A stretch of DNA of 64,000 nucleotides from Exiguobacterium marinum DSM 16307 (GTDB taxonomy: Bacteria; Bacillota; Bacilli; Exiguobacteriales; Exiguobacteriaceae): contig NZ_KK211189.1 of assembly GCF_000620845.1 (NCBI RefSeq), positions 2,449,878 to 2,513,877 on the forward strand, in the 5' to 3' direction. The notes beneath the pieces are model-generated. The model ran no database searches. It was not told where the DNA came from and saw only the letters and a list, made by a program, of their open reading frames with translations. The number at the start of each line of letters is the position of its first letter. Positions within the stretch are counted from its first letter, which is position 1. The position numbers and the translations under genes are program-made. Shown here piece by piece: positions 7,678 through 16,438 of the stretch.

Positions 7678-7708
7678 AAATCCCTGATTCTTGAAGAATC
7701 GGGGATTT
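7678..7708 (-). terminator. terminator of the yqe operon
   Basis: The near-perfect stem AAATCCC-GATTCTT/AAGAATC-GGGATTT is followed leftward by TTTTTTCG, just past the yqeM stop codon. Confidence 0.9.
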
Positions 7709-7710
7709 AC

Positions 7711-8436
7711 TTATTTCTGTGCAACGAAGAAAATACGTTCAGCATCAGTTCCTGGTGCATGTTCAGTGAAATCAGATGTAACTGATTTGACGTGGAACCC
7801 GGCACCAATCAACCATTGCATGTACTGCCCTGGTTCATATGTCCGTTGCTCATGCGTCTCCTCGACCCGTTCGTACGTCCCGTCTTCAAGCGCGACGAAG
7901 AACGTCAAATCATGAACGACCGAGAGCGGTGCTTCTCCCGGGTCGGCAAACCAAATATACGAGCAGTCTTCCCCGTTTGACGCGTACGTCTTTTGGTTGA
8001 AGAGCGTCTGCATCTTATTCGGGGCATGCACATCAAAGATGAACAGCCCATTTGGCTTGAGTTGGTTGTAGACGGATTCGAACGTATCGATTACATCCGC
8101 CTCATCCTGAAGATAGCAGAGCGAGTCGCAGAGAATCGTCACCGCATCGACCGGCTTCGGCAGTTCCAACTCGCGCATATCCTGTTCCCAAAGCGGCAAC
8201 TCGATTTCTGCTTCAAGTGCCTTTTCTTGTGCGACTTCGAGCATCGACTCCGATAAGTCAATTCCCATGACATCGTAATGTTCAGCGAGGCGAATCGTGG
8301 CCGACCCGGTCCCGCATCCGACATCCGCGAGTGTCGCGCCATCTTGGACGTGACGACGCACGAAAGCGACCCACTCATCATACGGCGCGTCTTTCATCAA
8401 CTCGTCGTATACATAGGCGAATCCTTCGTATGCCAT
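7711..8436 (-). CDS. yqeM: class I SAM-dependent methyltransferase YqeM
   Basis: The protein is 241 residues. Motif I, LADVGCGTGSATIRLA (about 36-51), and motif II acidic residue GIDLSESML (about 57-65) define a Rossmann-fold methyltransferase. It is the last gene of the yqe cluster, exactly as in Bacillus, and its ATG overlaps the rsfS stop by one base (TAATG). Its substrate is unknown; the context (ribosome silencing factor, YqeH) hints at translation or RNA modification. Confidence 0.9.
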   Translation of the reverse strand: MAYEGFAYVYDELMKDAPYDEWVAFVRRHVQDGATLADVGCGTGSATIRLAEHYDVMGIDLSESMLEVAQEKALEAEIELPLWEQDMRELELPKPVDAVTILCDSLCYLQDEADVIDTFESVYNQLKPNGLFIFDVHAPNKMQTLFNQKTYASNGEDCSYIWFADPGEAPLSVVHDLTFFVALEDGTYERVEETHEQRTYEPGQYMQWLIGAGFHVKSVTSDFTEHAPGTDAERIFFVAQK

Positions 8437-8783
8437 TAGCCGACTTCCACTTCGACGTGCGGCGCGTCAGCCCACAATTTCTCTAGGTTGTAGTAATCAC
8501 GGTCGTCACGATGGAAGATGTGAACGACGACGTTCTCGAGGTCAGCAAGGACCCAACGTGCCGTATCCATTCCTTCGAACTTGTGGAGCGGTAAGTCGTT
8601 TTCGCCAGCGATGTCTTTAATTTCACGCGCAATCGCTTCGACTTGTTTCTCCGAGTTTCCGTGACAGATGACGAAGTAGTCCGCAATCGGTGAAATGCCT
8701 TCCATGTCGAGTACGACGATTTCTTCGGCACGTTTATCGTCAGCCGCTTTTACAATCAATTCTAATTCTTCTCTTGCAGTCAT
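8436..8783 (-). CDS. rsfS: ribosomal silencing factor RsfS
   Basis: At 115 residues it matches the RsfS/Iojap family, which binds ribosomal protein uL14 on the 50S subunit and blocks subunit joining when nutrients run low. Diagnostic stretches are YFVICHGNSEKQVEAIA, the W in DTARWVLADLENVVVHIF, and YYNLEKLWADAP near the end. The SD GGAGGG lies 6-7 bases before the ATG. It sits between yqeK and yqeM, the conserved order. Confidence 0.95.
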   Translation of the reverse strand: MTAREELELIVKAADDKRAEEIVVLDMEGISPIADYFVICHGNSEKQVEAIAREIKDIAGENDLPLHKFEGMDTARWVLADLENVVVHIFHRDDRDYYNLEKLWADAPHVEVEVG

Positions 8784-8793
8784 AAAGACCCTC

Positions 8794-9351
8794 CTAAGGT
8801 GTATTCACAAAATCATTATACGTATCAATCGTCAGTGGAAAAATGCGCACTGACTTCTTTAATAAAAATTCAATCGTTTGACGCAGTGTCGCGACAACGG
8901 CCGCTTCGAGCGACTGCTCCGCTTCTGTCCGCAGGCGATCGACACCTGGATAGTTCCGATTCGGTTCGATGGCGTCGGCCACGAACAGGATTTGGTCGAG
9001 ACGAGACATTCCGGGTTCACCTGTTGTATGGTTCCGGATCGCAGAAAGTACATGCGGGTCCAAGTCATACTGTCGAGCCAGCAACACTGCTCCCACCGGC
9101 GCATGCAATAACTCGTCCCCGTATTGAAGGAGATTCGGATCAAGCCCCTCATCGATGACGACTTGGCGCATCTTTTCCGTGTCGAAGTATTTCGCATAAT
9201 CATGAAGCATCGCAGCAAGACGCGCTTGTTCAATATTTTCGCCATATTGATTCGCTAAGCGCTCCGCTGTCTCGACCACTCCGAGCGTATGGATATAGCG
9301 TTTTTCTGGCAGCGTCTGTTTAATCAACTCGTGTGCTTCTTCAAACGTCAT
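8794..9351 (-). CDS. yqeK: HD-domain Ap4A hydrolase YqeK
   Basis: The 185-residue HD-superfamily phosphohydrolase has HTLGVVETAERLA (metal His) and the HD pair in MLHDYAKYF, with further His/Asp ligands in HAPVGAVLL and AIRNHTTG. Family members cleave diadenosine tetraphosphate symmetrically to ADP. The reading frame overlaps nadD by 11 bases, so the two are translationally coupled. The C-terminal part (about 130-185) fits the family length. Confidence 0.92.
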   Translation of the reverse strand: MTFEEAHELIKQTLPEKRYIHTLGVVETAERLANQYGENIEQARLAAMLHDYAKYFDTEKMRQVVIDEGLDPNLLQYGDELLHAPVGAVLLARQYDLDPHVLSAIRNHTTGEPGMSRLDQILFVADAIEPNRNYPGVDRLRTEAEQSLEAAVVATLRQTIEFLLKKSVRIFPLTIDTYNDFVNTP

Positions 9352-9910
9352 ACAACTTATGCTCCTTCACATACGTCTCGACTAACGTCGGGACAAGATA
9401 TTTGATGGACTTGCCTCGTTTCGCCCGTTCACGGATATCCGTCGACGAGATTTCAAGCTGTGGCATGTCAATCGTGCGTACGTCCGCCTTCTCTGGAATC
9501 AAATAGCGCGTGCCAGGGCGAGCGACCGCTCCGAACGCGACGAGACGGATGAGCGTTTCGTAGTCGTGCCACGATTCGAGCGAGACAAGCGAATCCGCTC
9601 CAATTAAAAAATAGAACGTATCGTCTGGATGTTGTTCAATCAACCGCTTCATCGTTTCCACCGTATAGGATGGCTCACTCCGTTCAAATTCAATCAGGTT
9701 CAACTTGAAGTCTGACTGATTTTGAATGGCACGACGGGTCATCTCGATTCGGTCGTCAGCCGAGCTGAACCCGACTTTGTGTGGTGGAATCGCAGCCGGC
9801 AAAAACCAGACTTCGTCGAGTACAAGCTGTTCGCGAGCTTGTTCGGCGATTAACAGATGACCGAGATGCGGCGGGTCGAACGTGCCCCCCATCAAACCAA
9901 TCCGGCTCAT
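9341..9910 (-). CDS. nadD: nicotinate-mononucleotide adenylyltransferase
   Basis: The enzyme makes deamido-NAD from nicotinate mononucleotide and ATP. The 189-residue protein shows the nucleotidyltransferase signature GGTFDPPHLGHLLIA (GxFDPxHxGH, residues about 8-22) and the ISSTDIRERAKRG motif (about 155-167) near the end. Length and position between yqeI and yqeK are as in Bacillus. It overlaps yqeI by 4 bases. Confidence 0.96.
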   Translation of the reverse strand: MSRIGLMGGTFDPPHLGHLLIAEQAREQLVLDEVWFLPAAIPPHKVGFSSADDRIEMTRRAIQNQSDFKLNLIEFERSEPSYTVETMKRLIEQHPDDTFYFLIGADSLVSLESWHDYETLIRLVAFGAVARPGTRYLIPEKADVRTIDMPQLEISSTDIRERAKRGKSIKYLVPTLVETYVKEHKLYDV

Positions 9911-10203
9911 GGGAGTTTGATTTGGCGATTTTCTTTCTCTGTCGCCTCTTTATATAAGACGATGACTTTTCCAATGACTTGTACGACTTCAGCCTTTGTA
10001 CCTTCTGACAATTCGCCAGCCACGTCTTTCGGCGTGTCCATGCAATTTTGAAGTACTTGGACTTTGATTAACTCACGTTTCTCAAGTGCGTCCGAGATAT
10101 CTTTACACATCGCTTCACTTACACCATTTTTCCCGACTTGATAAATCGGTGAGAGATGGTGCGCTTCTGCACGTAAAAAACGTTTTTGTTTACCTGATAG
10201 CAT
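9907..10203 (-). CDS. yhbY: YhbY-type RNA-binding protein (YqeI)
   Basis: This 98-residue protein is a single CRM domain (LSGKQKRFLRAEAHHL, YQVGKNGVSEAMCKDI, ELIKVQVLQN). YhbY proteins associate with pre-50S ribosomal particles. The CRM GxxG loop appears as GKNG. The gene lies between aroE (6-base gap) and nadD (4-base overlap), in line with a role in ribosome assembly. Confidence 0.94.
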   Translation of the reverse strand: MLSGKQKRFLRAEAHHLSPIYQVGKNGVSEAMCKDISDALEKRELIKVQVLQNCMDTPKDVAGELSEGTKAEVVQVIGKVIVLYKEATEKENRQIKLP

Positions 10204-10209
10204 AGTATA

Positions 10210-10995
10210 TTATTCCTCCAATAATCTTTCGATTAACTTCTTTCCGATGGTTTCGTCCGGTTTCACGCCCGTCCATTTCTCGAACGAGAGCGCGCCTTGC
10301 CCAACGAACATACCCACACCTGTCACAACGACTGCCCCGCGATGTTCCGCTTCTCGAATCATCGGTGTGATGAGTGGACGATATATGATATCACAAACGA
10401 CGGTGTTTTGTCGTAATCCTTCTAATGAAAGTGGTGTGGATTGATTGTCCATCCCGACCGATGTCGTTTGAATGACGACATCATATCGAGAAATGTCGAC
10501 CTCATCGAACGTCGTGTACGCGACTCCGAACGTGTCGGCGAGCACTTTTGCCCGTTCGACTGTCCGATTGACAATCGTCACGTTGCGCGTCGGGAGAGCT
10601 TGTACGATCCCGCGGGCGGCGCCTCCTGCACCGACGATGAGAACACGTCCTGTAAAGTCTGTGAATGGCATCAGCGCTCGGACGAGACCGGCACCGTCCG
10701 TGTTCGTCCCGATGAGTTGCCCGTCTCGTTTATAAACCGTATTGACGGCACCTGCTAACTTTGCCGCATCATCGAGCTCGTCAAGATGACGAATGACCGC
10801 TTCCTTGTATGGAATCGTCACATTGAATCCGTCCCATCCCCCGTCTCGCATCGCTTCAATCAAGGTAGAAAGTTCGTCCGGTGCGGCGTCAATCGCCTCA
10901 TAACGCCCGAAAAGCCCAGACGCCCTCAACCACTGCTCGTGCAGCTTTGGAGAGAGCGAATGAGCAATCGGGTGACCGATGACGGCCAGATTCAT
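10210..10995 (-). CDS. aroE: shikimate dehydrogenase (NADP+)
   Basis: The enzyme performs the fourth step of the shikimate pathway, 3-dehydroshikimate to shikimate. The 261-residue protein begins VIGHPIAHSLSPKLHEQW (shikimate site), then FNVTIPYKEAV with the catalytic Lys, the Asp in NTDGAGL, and the Gly-rich GAGGAARGIVQAL NADP site (about 122-134). The start at 10995 is chosen over an upstream in-frame ATG because it overlaps the yqeH stop by the usual ATGA and matches the family N-terminus. Confidence 0.96.
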   Translation of the reverse strand: MNLAVIGHPIAHSLSPKLHEQWLRASGLFGRYEAIDAAPDELSTLIEAMRDGGWDGFNVTIPYKEAVIRHLDELDDAAKLAGAVNTVYKRDGQLIGTNTDGAGLVRALMPFTDFTGRVLIVGAGGAARGIVQALPTRNVTIVNRTVERAKVLADTFGVAYTTFDEVDISRYDVVIQTTSVGMDNQSTPLSLEGLRQNTVVCDIIYRPLITPMIREAEHRGAVVVTGVGMFVGQGALSFEKWTGVKPDETIGKKLIERLLEE

Positions 10996-12104
10996 ACGAG
11001 CGCCTCGCGGAGTGTGACAGCGACGCCTTTTGGAGCCCACGCTGCAATACGGCCGCCTTTACCGTGAATCGAGACCCATCCGAGACCGCTGAACACGATA
11101 TCAGTCTTCACACCATCTCGTAAGCTGAATTCGTGACGGACGAGTGGTGGTAACATTTCAAGTGTCTTCTCGTTCGGTGGGTTGAGCATTTTACCAATAT
11201 GTTGGTCATAGAGCTCATCCGCGCGTTCGAGTTTCGTACGGTGTGCTTTCAACTCGTTCGACATATAGATGACGAACGACCGTTTATTGCCTTCCAAGTA
11301 ATCCAAGCGTGCCAAACCGCCAAAGTAAAGCGTCTGTTGCGGGTTCAATTGGAACACGTGCGGCTTGATTTCTTTCTTCGGCGTGATCGTCTTCAAATCT
11401 TTTGCGTCGACATAGTGTGCCATTTGATGACGGTTGATGATCCCTGGTGTATCGTACAGGTTCGCATCATCATCGAGCGGGATGTCGATCAAGTCAAGCG
11501 TCGTACCCGGGAAATGACTGACGGTGATGATGGCTTCATCCTCTTCACCGAAACGTTTGATCACCTGGTTGATGAGTGTCGACTTTCCGACATTTGTACA
11601 ACCGACGACGAAGACGTCTTTGCCTTTCCGGTAATATTCAATTTTCTCAGCAAGCTCATCGATACCGTGCCCTTTTTTCGCACTGATCAAATGAACGTCG
11701 ATCGGGTTCAATCCGAGCTCTTTTGCCTCTGCCTTCATCCAGTTCGCCATCCGGTTCGGGTTGACCGACTTCGGTAACAAGTCGACCTTGTTCCCGACTA
11801 ACAGTACGGGGTTCGAACCGACAGAACGTTGTAGACCCGGCAGCCAGCTGCCATTGAAGTCAAAAATATCGACAATTTTGATGACGAGCGCTTCTTTTGA
11901 ACTGATGCCGTTCAAGATACGTAAGAAATCATCATCTGATAAATCCACGTCTTGAACTTGGTTGTAGTGCTTCAATTTGAAGCAACGTTGGCAAATGACA
12001 ATCTCACGGTCAAGTGCCGATTTCGGTGCATAGCCGACTCCGTTCGGGTCTTCCGTTTGAATGGCTACGCCGCACCCAGCGCAATATCGTTTAGTTTCTT
12101 CCAT
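10992..12104 (-). CDS. yqeH: circularly permuted ribosome-biogenesis GTPase YqeH
   Basis: The 370-residue protein has an N-terminal zinc finger (Cys8, Cys11, Cys38, Cys41). The GTPase motifs are in permuted order: G4 NKVDLLP, then the P-loop GCTNVGKSTLIN, then G3 DTPG. A C-terminal RNA-binding region follows. YqeH is needed for 30S subunit assembly in Bacillus. Its own SD is weak (AAGGGG lies about 27 bases before the ATG), so translation may depend on the small frame upstream at 12139-12204. Confidence 0.95.
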   Translation of the reverse strand: MEETKRYCAGCGVAIQTEDPNGVGYAPKSALDREIVICQRCFKLKHYNQVQDVDLSDDDFLRILNGISSKEALVIKIVDIFDFNGSWLPGLQRSVGSNPVLLVGNKVDLLPKSVNPNRMANWMKAEAKELGLNPIDVHLISAKKGHGIDELAEKIEYYRKGKDVFVVGCTNVGKSTLINQVIKRFGEEDEAIITVSHFPGTTLDLIDIPLDDDANLYDTPGIINRHQMAHYVDAKDLKTITPKKEIKPHVFQLNPQQTLYFGGLARLDYLEGNKRSFVIYMSNELKAHRTKLERADELYDQHIGKMLNPPNEKTLEMLPPLVRHEFSLRDGVKTDIVFSGLGWVSIHGKGGRIAAWAPKGVAVTLREALV

Positions 12105-12138
12105 AGTTGTACTTACTGCCGTTTAGGTTTCCCCTTCT

Positions 12139-12204
12139 TCATTCACCGTAGCACCTCGCTGCTACTCCTGAAGCGTTAATTCCGACGCCTTGGTCGCCGT
12201 ACAT
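12139..12204 (-). CDS. possible 21-residue leader peptide between yqeG and yqeH
   Basis: A short frame (ATG to TGA) has a near-ideal SD, AAGGAGG, 6 bases before the ATG. The peptide is MYGDQGVGINASGVAARCYGE. It sits in an unusual 133-base gap inside an otherwise tightly packed operon. A GTAGCA/TGCTAC hairpin (12147-12164) lies at its 3' end. No homology is recognised. It could be a leader controlling the SD-poor yqeH, or chance. Confidence 0.35.
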   Translation of the reverse strand: MYGDQGVGINASGVAARCYGE

Positions 12205-12237
12205 CGGCAGCCTCCTTCTTTCTGTGCGTTCGAGGTC

Positions 12238-12879
12238 TTATTCATCTTTTTTATGTGAATCTTCGGAACGTGGATGCATCGCCTCACCGATTTTTTCAGC
12301 GACAGCAACTTTTGCACGCTGTGCATCAACGGCAAGCTCTTCCACTTTTTTCGTGATCAATACGTACTTCCCACGACGCTTCATGTGCGCGAAGACCACC
12401 TTCTCAAGCATCCGGTTGAATTTCGTGACGAGCCCGTCTGTTTTGACGACCGGTTGCACATGGATGACATGAATGCCCGCCATATTGGCACCGAGCACGT
12501 CTGTAAACAGCTGATCTCCTAAGAAAATAGCTTCTTTCGGCGAATAACCATATTTCGAGAGCGCTTCTTTAAACCCAGATGGCAAAGGCTTTCTAGCACG
12601 AGCGACATAATGAAGGCCGAGCGGCTCCGTAAACGTTCGTACACGATTCTCATTATTATTTGATACGACAATCACATCGAAACCGTATGATTTTACTTTT
12701 TCAAGCCACATCAATAAAAGCTCTGGCGCATGCGGGACATCCCACGCGACGAGTGTATTATCAAGGTCCGTCAAAATGACACGTACCCCACGGTCTTTCA
12801 ATTCTTGTAAGTCGATGTCAAACACAGTCGCGACGAACTGTTTCGGATAAAGTCGATTAAACACGTAAAATTCCTCCAA
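12238..12879 (-). CDS. yqeG: HAD-family phosphatase YqeG
   Basis: This 213-residue HAD (class IIIA) hydrolase has motif I LTDLDNTLVAWD (about 35-46), motif II VVSNN, and motif III/IV in KPLPSGFKEAL and FLGDQLFTDVLGANMAG. It is the first gene of the yqe operon. The tail from about 175 (coiled, Lys/Glu-rich, ending HKKDE) is longer than in the roughly 170-residue Bacillus protein. Substrate not established; the family has been linked to phosphatidylglycerophosphate-type phosphatases. Confidence 0.9.
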   Translation of the reverse strand: MEEFYVFNRLYPKQFVATVFDIDLQELKDRGVRVILTDLDNTLVAWDVPHAPELLLMWLEKVKSYGFDVIVVSNNNENRVRTFTEPLGLHYVARARKPLPSGFKEALSKYGYSPKEAIFLGDQLFTDVLGANMAGIHVIHVQPVVKTDGLVTKFNRMLEKVVFAHMKRRGKYVLITKKVEELAVDAQRAKVAVAEKIGEAMHPRSEDSHKKDE

Positions 12880-12939
12880 TTAGCTAAACGATTCAACTAC
12901 TTATACAAGTATTGATATCCCTTCTATGGTAAACGAAAA

Positions 12940-12971
12940 CCGACCAAACGACTAGTCTATCGTTCGGTCGG
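12940..12971 (-). terminator. terminator of the psd unit
   Basis: Reading leftward, the stem CCGACC-ACGA/TCGT-GGTCGG is followed by TTTTCGTTT, 19 bases beyond the psd stop codon. Confidence 0.75.
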
Positions 12972-12989
12972 AAGAAAATTATTATAAAA

Positions 12990-13769
12990 TTAGTTGGTTT
13001 TGAATGTCCCGATGACTTCACCGAGTCGAACCGGACCCATTTTTTCACGTTCTAATTGAACGGCATCTTTCTCAAAACAGAGGACGACGGTCGAACCGAA
13101 TGAGAAGTATCCGACTTCTTGCCCTTTTTCGGCTTGGTCCCCCTCGAGCGTCCATTCAATCGTGTTCACGTTAAGGGCACCCACCATAATATGTTCATAC
13201 GCTCCGACCGGGCTGTCAAAGCGTGTCACACGACGGTAGTTGCGCGAGAGCGGTCGCACCGTCTCGGTCAATCCGATCTCATTAACCGGTGCCGAACGGT
13301 CACCGAGCTCGTAATGGCTGAGCACGCGGCCGGCAAGTGGTGTGTGGACACGGTGATAATCGCTCGGGCTGAGATAGAGGACGACGACCGTTCCGCCAGC
13401 GTAACGGCGCGCTTCTTGTTGTGAACCGAGAAGTTCCGCAAGCGTATACGATTGTCCTTTCACTTCAAAGCGGCTATCTTCCGAAATTAACTCAATGACC
13501 GATAACTTCCCGTCACACGGTGACACGAGGGTGTCGGACGACTCATCAATCGTACGCGCTCCTGGCTTCAAGTGACGAGTAAAGAACGCATGCAGTGATG
13601 GATACGCAGCAAGCGGTTGCTCCGCCTCTTCTACTGCGATGTCATATACTTTTGCAAACGATGGAATCAAGTGACGACTCACCTTTGATTCTGCGAAACG
13701 CTTGAGGCGAGTGGCAATCCAAGGCGAGGCGTTCAGCTCAAATAACGTTTGGTAGAAACGACGCTTCAT
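12990..13769 (-). CDS. psd: phosphatidylserine decarboxylase proenzyme
   Basis: The membrane-associated enzyme turns phosphatidylserine into phosphatidylethanolamine and self-cleaves to make its pyruvoyl group. At 259 residues it has the family features: FFTRHLKPGARTI, the SPCDGKL motif, the HRVHTPLAG His stretch, and the cleavage motif FGSTVVL near residue 230 (LGST in many homologues; Ser becomes pyruvoyl). Its partner PssA is encoded at 30.8 kb. The start overlaps the upstream thioredoxin gene by 4 bases. Confidence 0.95.
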   Translation of the reverse strand: MKRRFYQTLFELNASPWIATRLKRFAESKVSRHLIPSFAKVYDIAVEEAEQPLAAYPSLHAFFTRHLKPGARTIDESSDTLVSPCDGKLSVIELISEDSRFEVKGQSYTLAELLGSQQEARRYAGGTVVVLYLSPSDYHRVHTPLAGRVLSHYELGDRSAPVNEIGLTETVRPLSRNYRRVTRFDSPVGAYEHIMVGALNVNTIEWTLEGDQAEKGQEVGYFSFGSTVVLCFEKDAVQLEREKMGPVRLGEVIGTFKTN

Positions 13770-14188
13770 TCCTCTTTAGCCTCCTCATTTTTAAAGAACG
13801 TCTCGTATTGTTGTTCAGAAACGGCACCCTCAATGCGACCGACTTCTTTTCCATCCTCAAAGCGGATGATGGTTGGCGTACCTTCAATCCCATACGTTGT
13901 CCATACGTTATGGTCGGCCAAGTTGATGGAGACCGCATCATATTCTTCGATGAGAGGTTCGACATAAGGCTTCACTTGCTCACAATATTCACAGCCAGTT
14001 TGCCAAAAGTAAGCGACGACCTCTCCCTCTTTATCTAACTGTTGCTGCAATTCATCTGCCGTGACGGCATTGGCACCTTCTTCTTCATTAGCACCGTTCA
14101 AAAAGAACAATAAAGCGATTCCGATGACGATAATCGCTCCGATGATGGCGAACGTCATGAAATTCGCACGTTTTTCAGGATTTTTCAT
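13766..14188 (-). CDS. membrane-anchored thioredoxin-like protein
   Basis: The protein is 140 residues. An N-terminal membrane helix (about 10-30) is followed by a thioredoxin fold with active site CEYC (about 71-74; YFWQTGCEYCEQVKP) and cis-Pro region GIEGTPTIIRF. The domain should face outside the membrane, like other anchored Bacillus thioredoxins. The gene is cotranscribed with psd (4-base overlap). The partner protein is unknown; disulfide reduction or cytochrome c maturation are possible. Confidence 0.85.
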   Translation of the reverse strand: MKNPEKRANFMTFAIIGAIIVIGIALLFFLNGANEEEGANAVTADELQQQLDKEGEVVAYFWQTGCEYCEQVKPYVEPLIEEYDAVSINLADHNVWTTYGIEGTPTIIRFEDGKEVGRIEGAVSEQQYETFFKNEEAKEE

Positions 14189-14226
14189 ATGTTAGGCCCT
14201 CCTCTAATAATGATGAAAGAAAAAAG

Positions 14227-14248
14227 ACTGACTCATGCACGAGTCAGT
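14227..14248 (-). terminator. terminator after the YjzD-like gene
   Basis: The perfect 8-bp stem ACTGACTC/GAGTCAGT with loop ATGCAC is followed leftward by CTTTTTTC. It separates the 14264-14458 gene from the thioredoxin-psd unit. Confidence 0.85.
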
Positions 14249-14263
14249 TTGATTGTAGACGGC

Positions 14264-14458
14264 TTACTTCTCTTGTGCAACGTCGCTAATTCCCATGTCT
14301 TGGTTTAAGACATCGAGAATTGCAACGAAGAATGTGATGGCCACGCCAAATCCTGTCGCGAGCATCGCGTTGTACTCTACACCATCAACAGCAGAAATGA
14401 TAAATACCGCTGTATTTGAGAGCACAATCGCCCAGATCAATGTCACTAAATAACGCAT
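14264..14458 (-). CDS. small membrane protein, YjzD-like (DUF2929)
   Basis: The 64-residue protein has two membrane helices (about 3-22 and 32-52) and the RYLVTLIWAIVLSNTAVFII start typical of the DUF2929 (YjzD) group. The ATG at 14458 is chosen because GGAGGGG lies 6 bases upstream; the longer frame from 14500 has no SD. No function is known. Confidence 0.75.
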   Translation of the reverse strand: MRYLVTLIWAIVLSNTAVFIISAVDGVEYNAMLATGFGVAITFFVAILDVLNQDMGISDVAQEK

Positions 14459-14620
14459 TGAACGTCCCCTCCATCTCACAGATGATTCGTAAAAATTCAT
14501 ACGACATTAGTATAGCATTGTTCGTATAGAATATGCGACTTCGATTGTATATTCTTTCCGTCCAATCAAAAAATGTGATACGGTCGTAGAAACATCATTG
14601 TGAAGAAAAGAGGATGACTA

Positions 14621-15433
14621 ATGTCACGTTATTTAATCGCAGTTGATTTAGATGGTACGTTGTTAAGAGATGATAAAACAATTAGTGAACGAAATCTCCG
14701 TGCCTTACAGGCGGCGCGTGAAGCTGGACATGAAGTGATGATTGCGACAGGGCGACCGAAGCGTCACTCACTCATGTACTATGAACAACTCGGACTAACG
14801 ACACCGCTCGTCAATTTCAATGGCGCGCTCGTGCACCACCCGAAAGATGCGAATTATGCGGTCACACACCGACCAATCCCGCTCAAGACCGCGCACGACA
14901 TCATTGAGGAAGTAGCGGATACGAAAGCACATAACATCGTCGTCGAAGTGACCGACCACGTTTATTTCCAAAAGGATCCGCAAGAGTTTTATAGCCCGTA
15001 CGCAGAACGTGCGCTCAGTGTCACATCCGGCAACCTGTTGACCCATCTACAAGATGAACCGACGTCACTCCTGATTCACGCGACTAAAGATCACGTCGCG
15101 CACGTCCGTTCACAACTCGATGATATTCATGCAGAAGCGGTACTGAATCGGCAATGGCGCATGCCAGAGCATATGATTGAAGTGATGAGTAAAAACACGT
15201 CGAAAGCACTCGGACTAAAGGAAGTCTCGAAGCATTTAAATATCGACCGAAAGCACATCATCGCATTCGGTGACGAGGAGAACGACCTTGAGATGCTCGA
15301 CTATGTCGGCACAGGTGTTGCAATGGGGAATGCCATCGACCAACTGAAAAATGTGGCCAACGAAGTGACCGCTTCGAATATGGATGACGGAATCGCCCTC
15401 TTCCTAGAAGAAAAACTCGGCTTCAAGGCATAA
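14621..15433 (+). CDS. Cof-type HAD phosphatase
   Basis: This 270-residue cytoplasmic HAD IIB hydrolase has motif I AVDLDGTLLRDD (nucleophile Asp9, acid Asp11), motif II IATGRP, motif III Lys in SKALGLKEV, and motif IV AFGDEENDLEML. Family members dephosphorylate sugar phosphates, flavin mononucleotide or pyridoxal phosphate; the sequence does not say which. It is monocistronic, with SD AGAGGATG upstream and a terminator directly behind. Confidence 0.9.
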   Translation: MSRYLIAVDLDGTLLRDDKTISERNLRALQAAREAGHEVMIATGRPKRHSLMYYEQLGLTTPLVNFNGALVHHPKDANYAVTHRPIPLKTAHDIIEEVADTKAHNIVVEVTDHVYFQKDPQEFYSPYAERALSVTSGNLLTHLQDEPTSLLIHATKDHVAHVRSQLDDIHAEAVLNRQWRMPEHMIEVMSKNTSKALGLKEVSKHLNIDRKHIIAFGDEENDLEMLDYVGTGVAMGNAIDQLKNVANEVTASNMDDGIALFLEEKLGFKA

Positions 15434-15434
15434 T

Positions 15435-15464
15435 GAAAGCACCGACTGCAAAGTCGGTGCTTTC
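15435..15464. terminator. bidirectional terminator
   Basis: The stem GAAAGCACCGACT/AGTCGGTGCTTTC with a 4-base loop serves the HAD gene and, on the other strand, the YitT-family gene ending at 15485. Confidence 0.8.
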
Positions 15465-15484
15465 ATTATGCTTCATATAATTTT

Positions 15485-16333
15485 TTAGCGACGGAACGTC
15501 CCTTCGACGTCCTCTGTCGGCAAGATATTGATCCAAACGGTTGGATCGGCATCTTTACAAATACGTGTGATTTCACGAACCTCATGTCGCTGCGCGACCA
15601 TCATGAGCGTTGCTTTCTCGACTTTCGAATACGTGCCGATTGCCGGCATGAGCGTGATACCACGGAACACGTGTTGATGTAGTTCCTTTGTCACCTCATC
15701 CGGATGATTCGTCACGATAAACAGCGTCTGACGCTGTGTGTTCGTATAAATCTCATCGATGACTTTTGATGTCACGTACAAGAACACGATTGTATAGAGT
15801 GCCGTCGGCCATCCGAACAATGCCCCTGCAGCGAGCGCGATCATCATGTTCATTAAGAAGAGATAAACCCCGACCGAGTTGTTTGTAAATTTCGCCAAAA
15901 TCAAAGCGACGATATCAAAGCCCCCTGTTGAGGCACCATATCGAATCGTGATTCCCGATCCAATTGCCAAGAGCACACCGCCGAATACGGCGTTTAGTAA
16001 CGGGTCGTCCGAGAGAAGCTGCGATTGCGGAAGCATACGGATGAACAATGTGACCGAGGCAACACTGACGAGCGTATGGATCATCATGTTCCGGCCGAGC
16101 ATAAAATAACTGACGACGAGTAGTGGTGCATTCAGAATAAAGAACCAGAGCCCTTCCCCTAGTTCAAACGGTGTGCCCGCTAACAATGTCGTCAAGATTT
16201 GGGCTAGCCCTGTAAATCCCGTCGAATAGACGCCAGCTGGAATTAAAAATAATGTCATGGATAAGGCAACGAACAATCCTCCGATAATCGAGACAACCCC
16301 GATTCGTGTATGTTCTTTAACGGCTTCCGTCAA
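15485..16333 (-). CDS. YitT-family membrane protein
   Basis: The 282-residue protein has five to six membrane helices (about 10-185) and a C-terminal soluble DUF2179-type domain (about 195-280; QTLFIVTNHPDEVTKEL, RGITLMPAIGTYSKVEK). The GASTGGFDIVALIL stretch is typical of the YitT (DUF161) family. The family is widespread and largely uncharacterised. It is monocistronic and convergent with the HAD gene. Confidence 0.9.
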   Translation of the reverse strand: MTEAVKEHTRIGVVSIIGGLFVALSMTLFLIPAGVYSTGFTGLAQILTTLLAGTPFELGEGLWFFILNAPLLVVSYFMLGRNMMIHTLVSVASVTLFIRMLPQSQLLSDDPLLNAVFGGVLLAIGSGITIRYGASTGGFDIVALILAKFTNNSVGVYLFLMNMMIALAAGALFGWPTALYTIVFLYVTSKVIDEIYTNTQRQTLFIVTNHPDEVTKELHQHVFRGITLMPAIGTYSKVEKATLMMVAQRHEVREITRICKDADPTVWINILPTEDVEGTFRR

Positions 16334-16438
16334 GCTTCAACTCCCCTTTCTCAAAATAGCTAAGAATCAAGATAACATAGATTATTCATACTGCATACAG
16401 CAAATATGCATGAATTCTCATAAGTTTGATACACAAAA

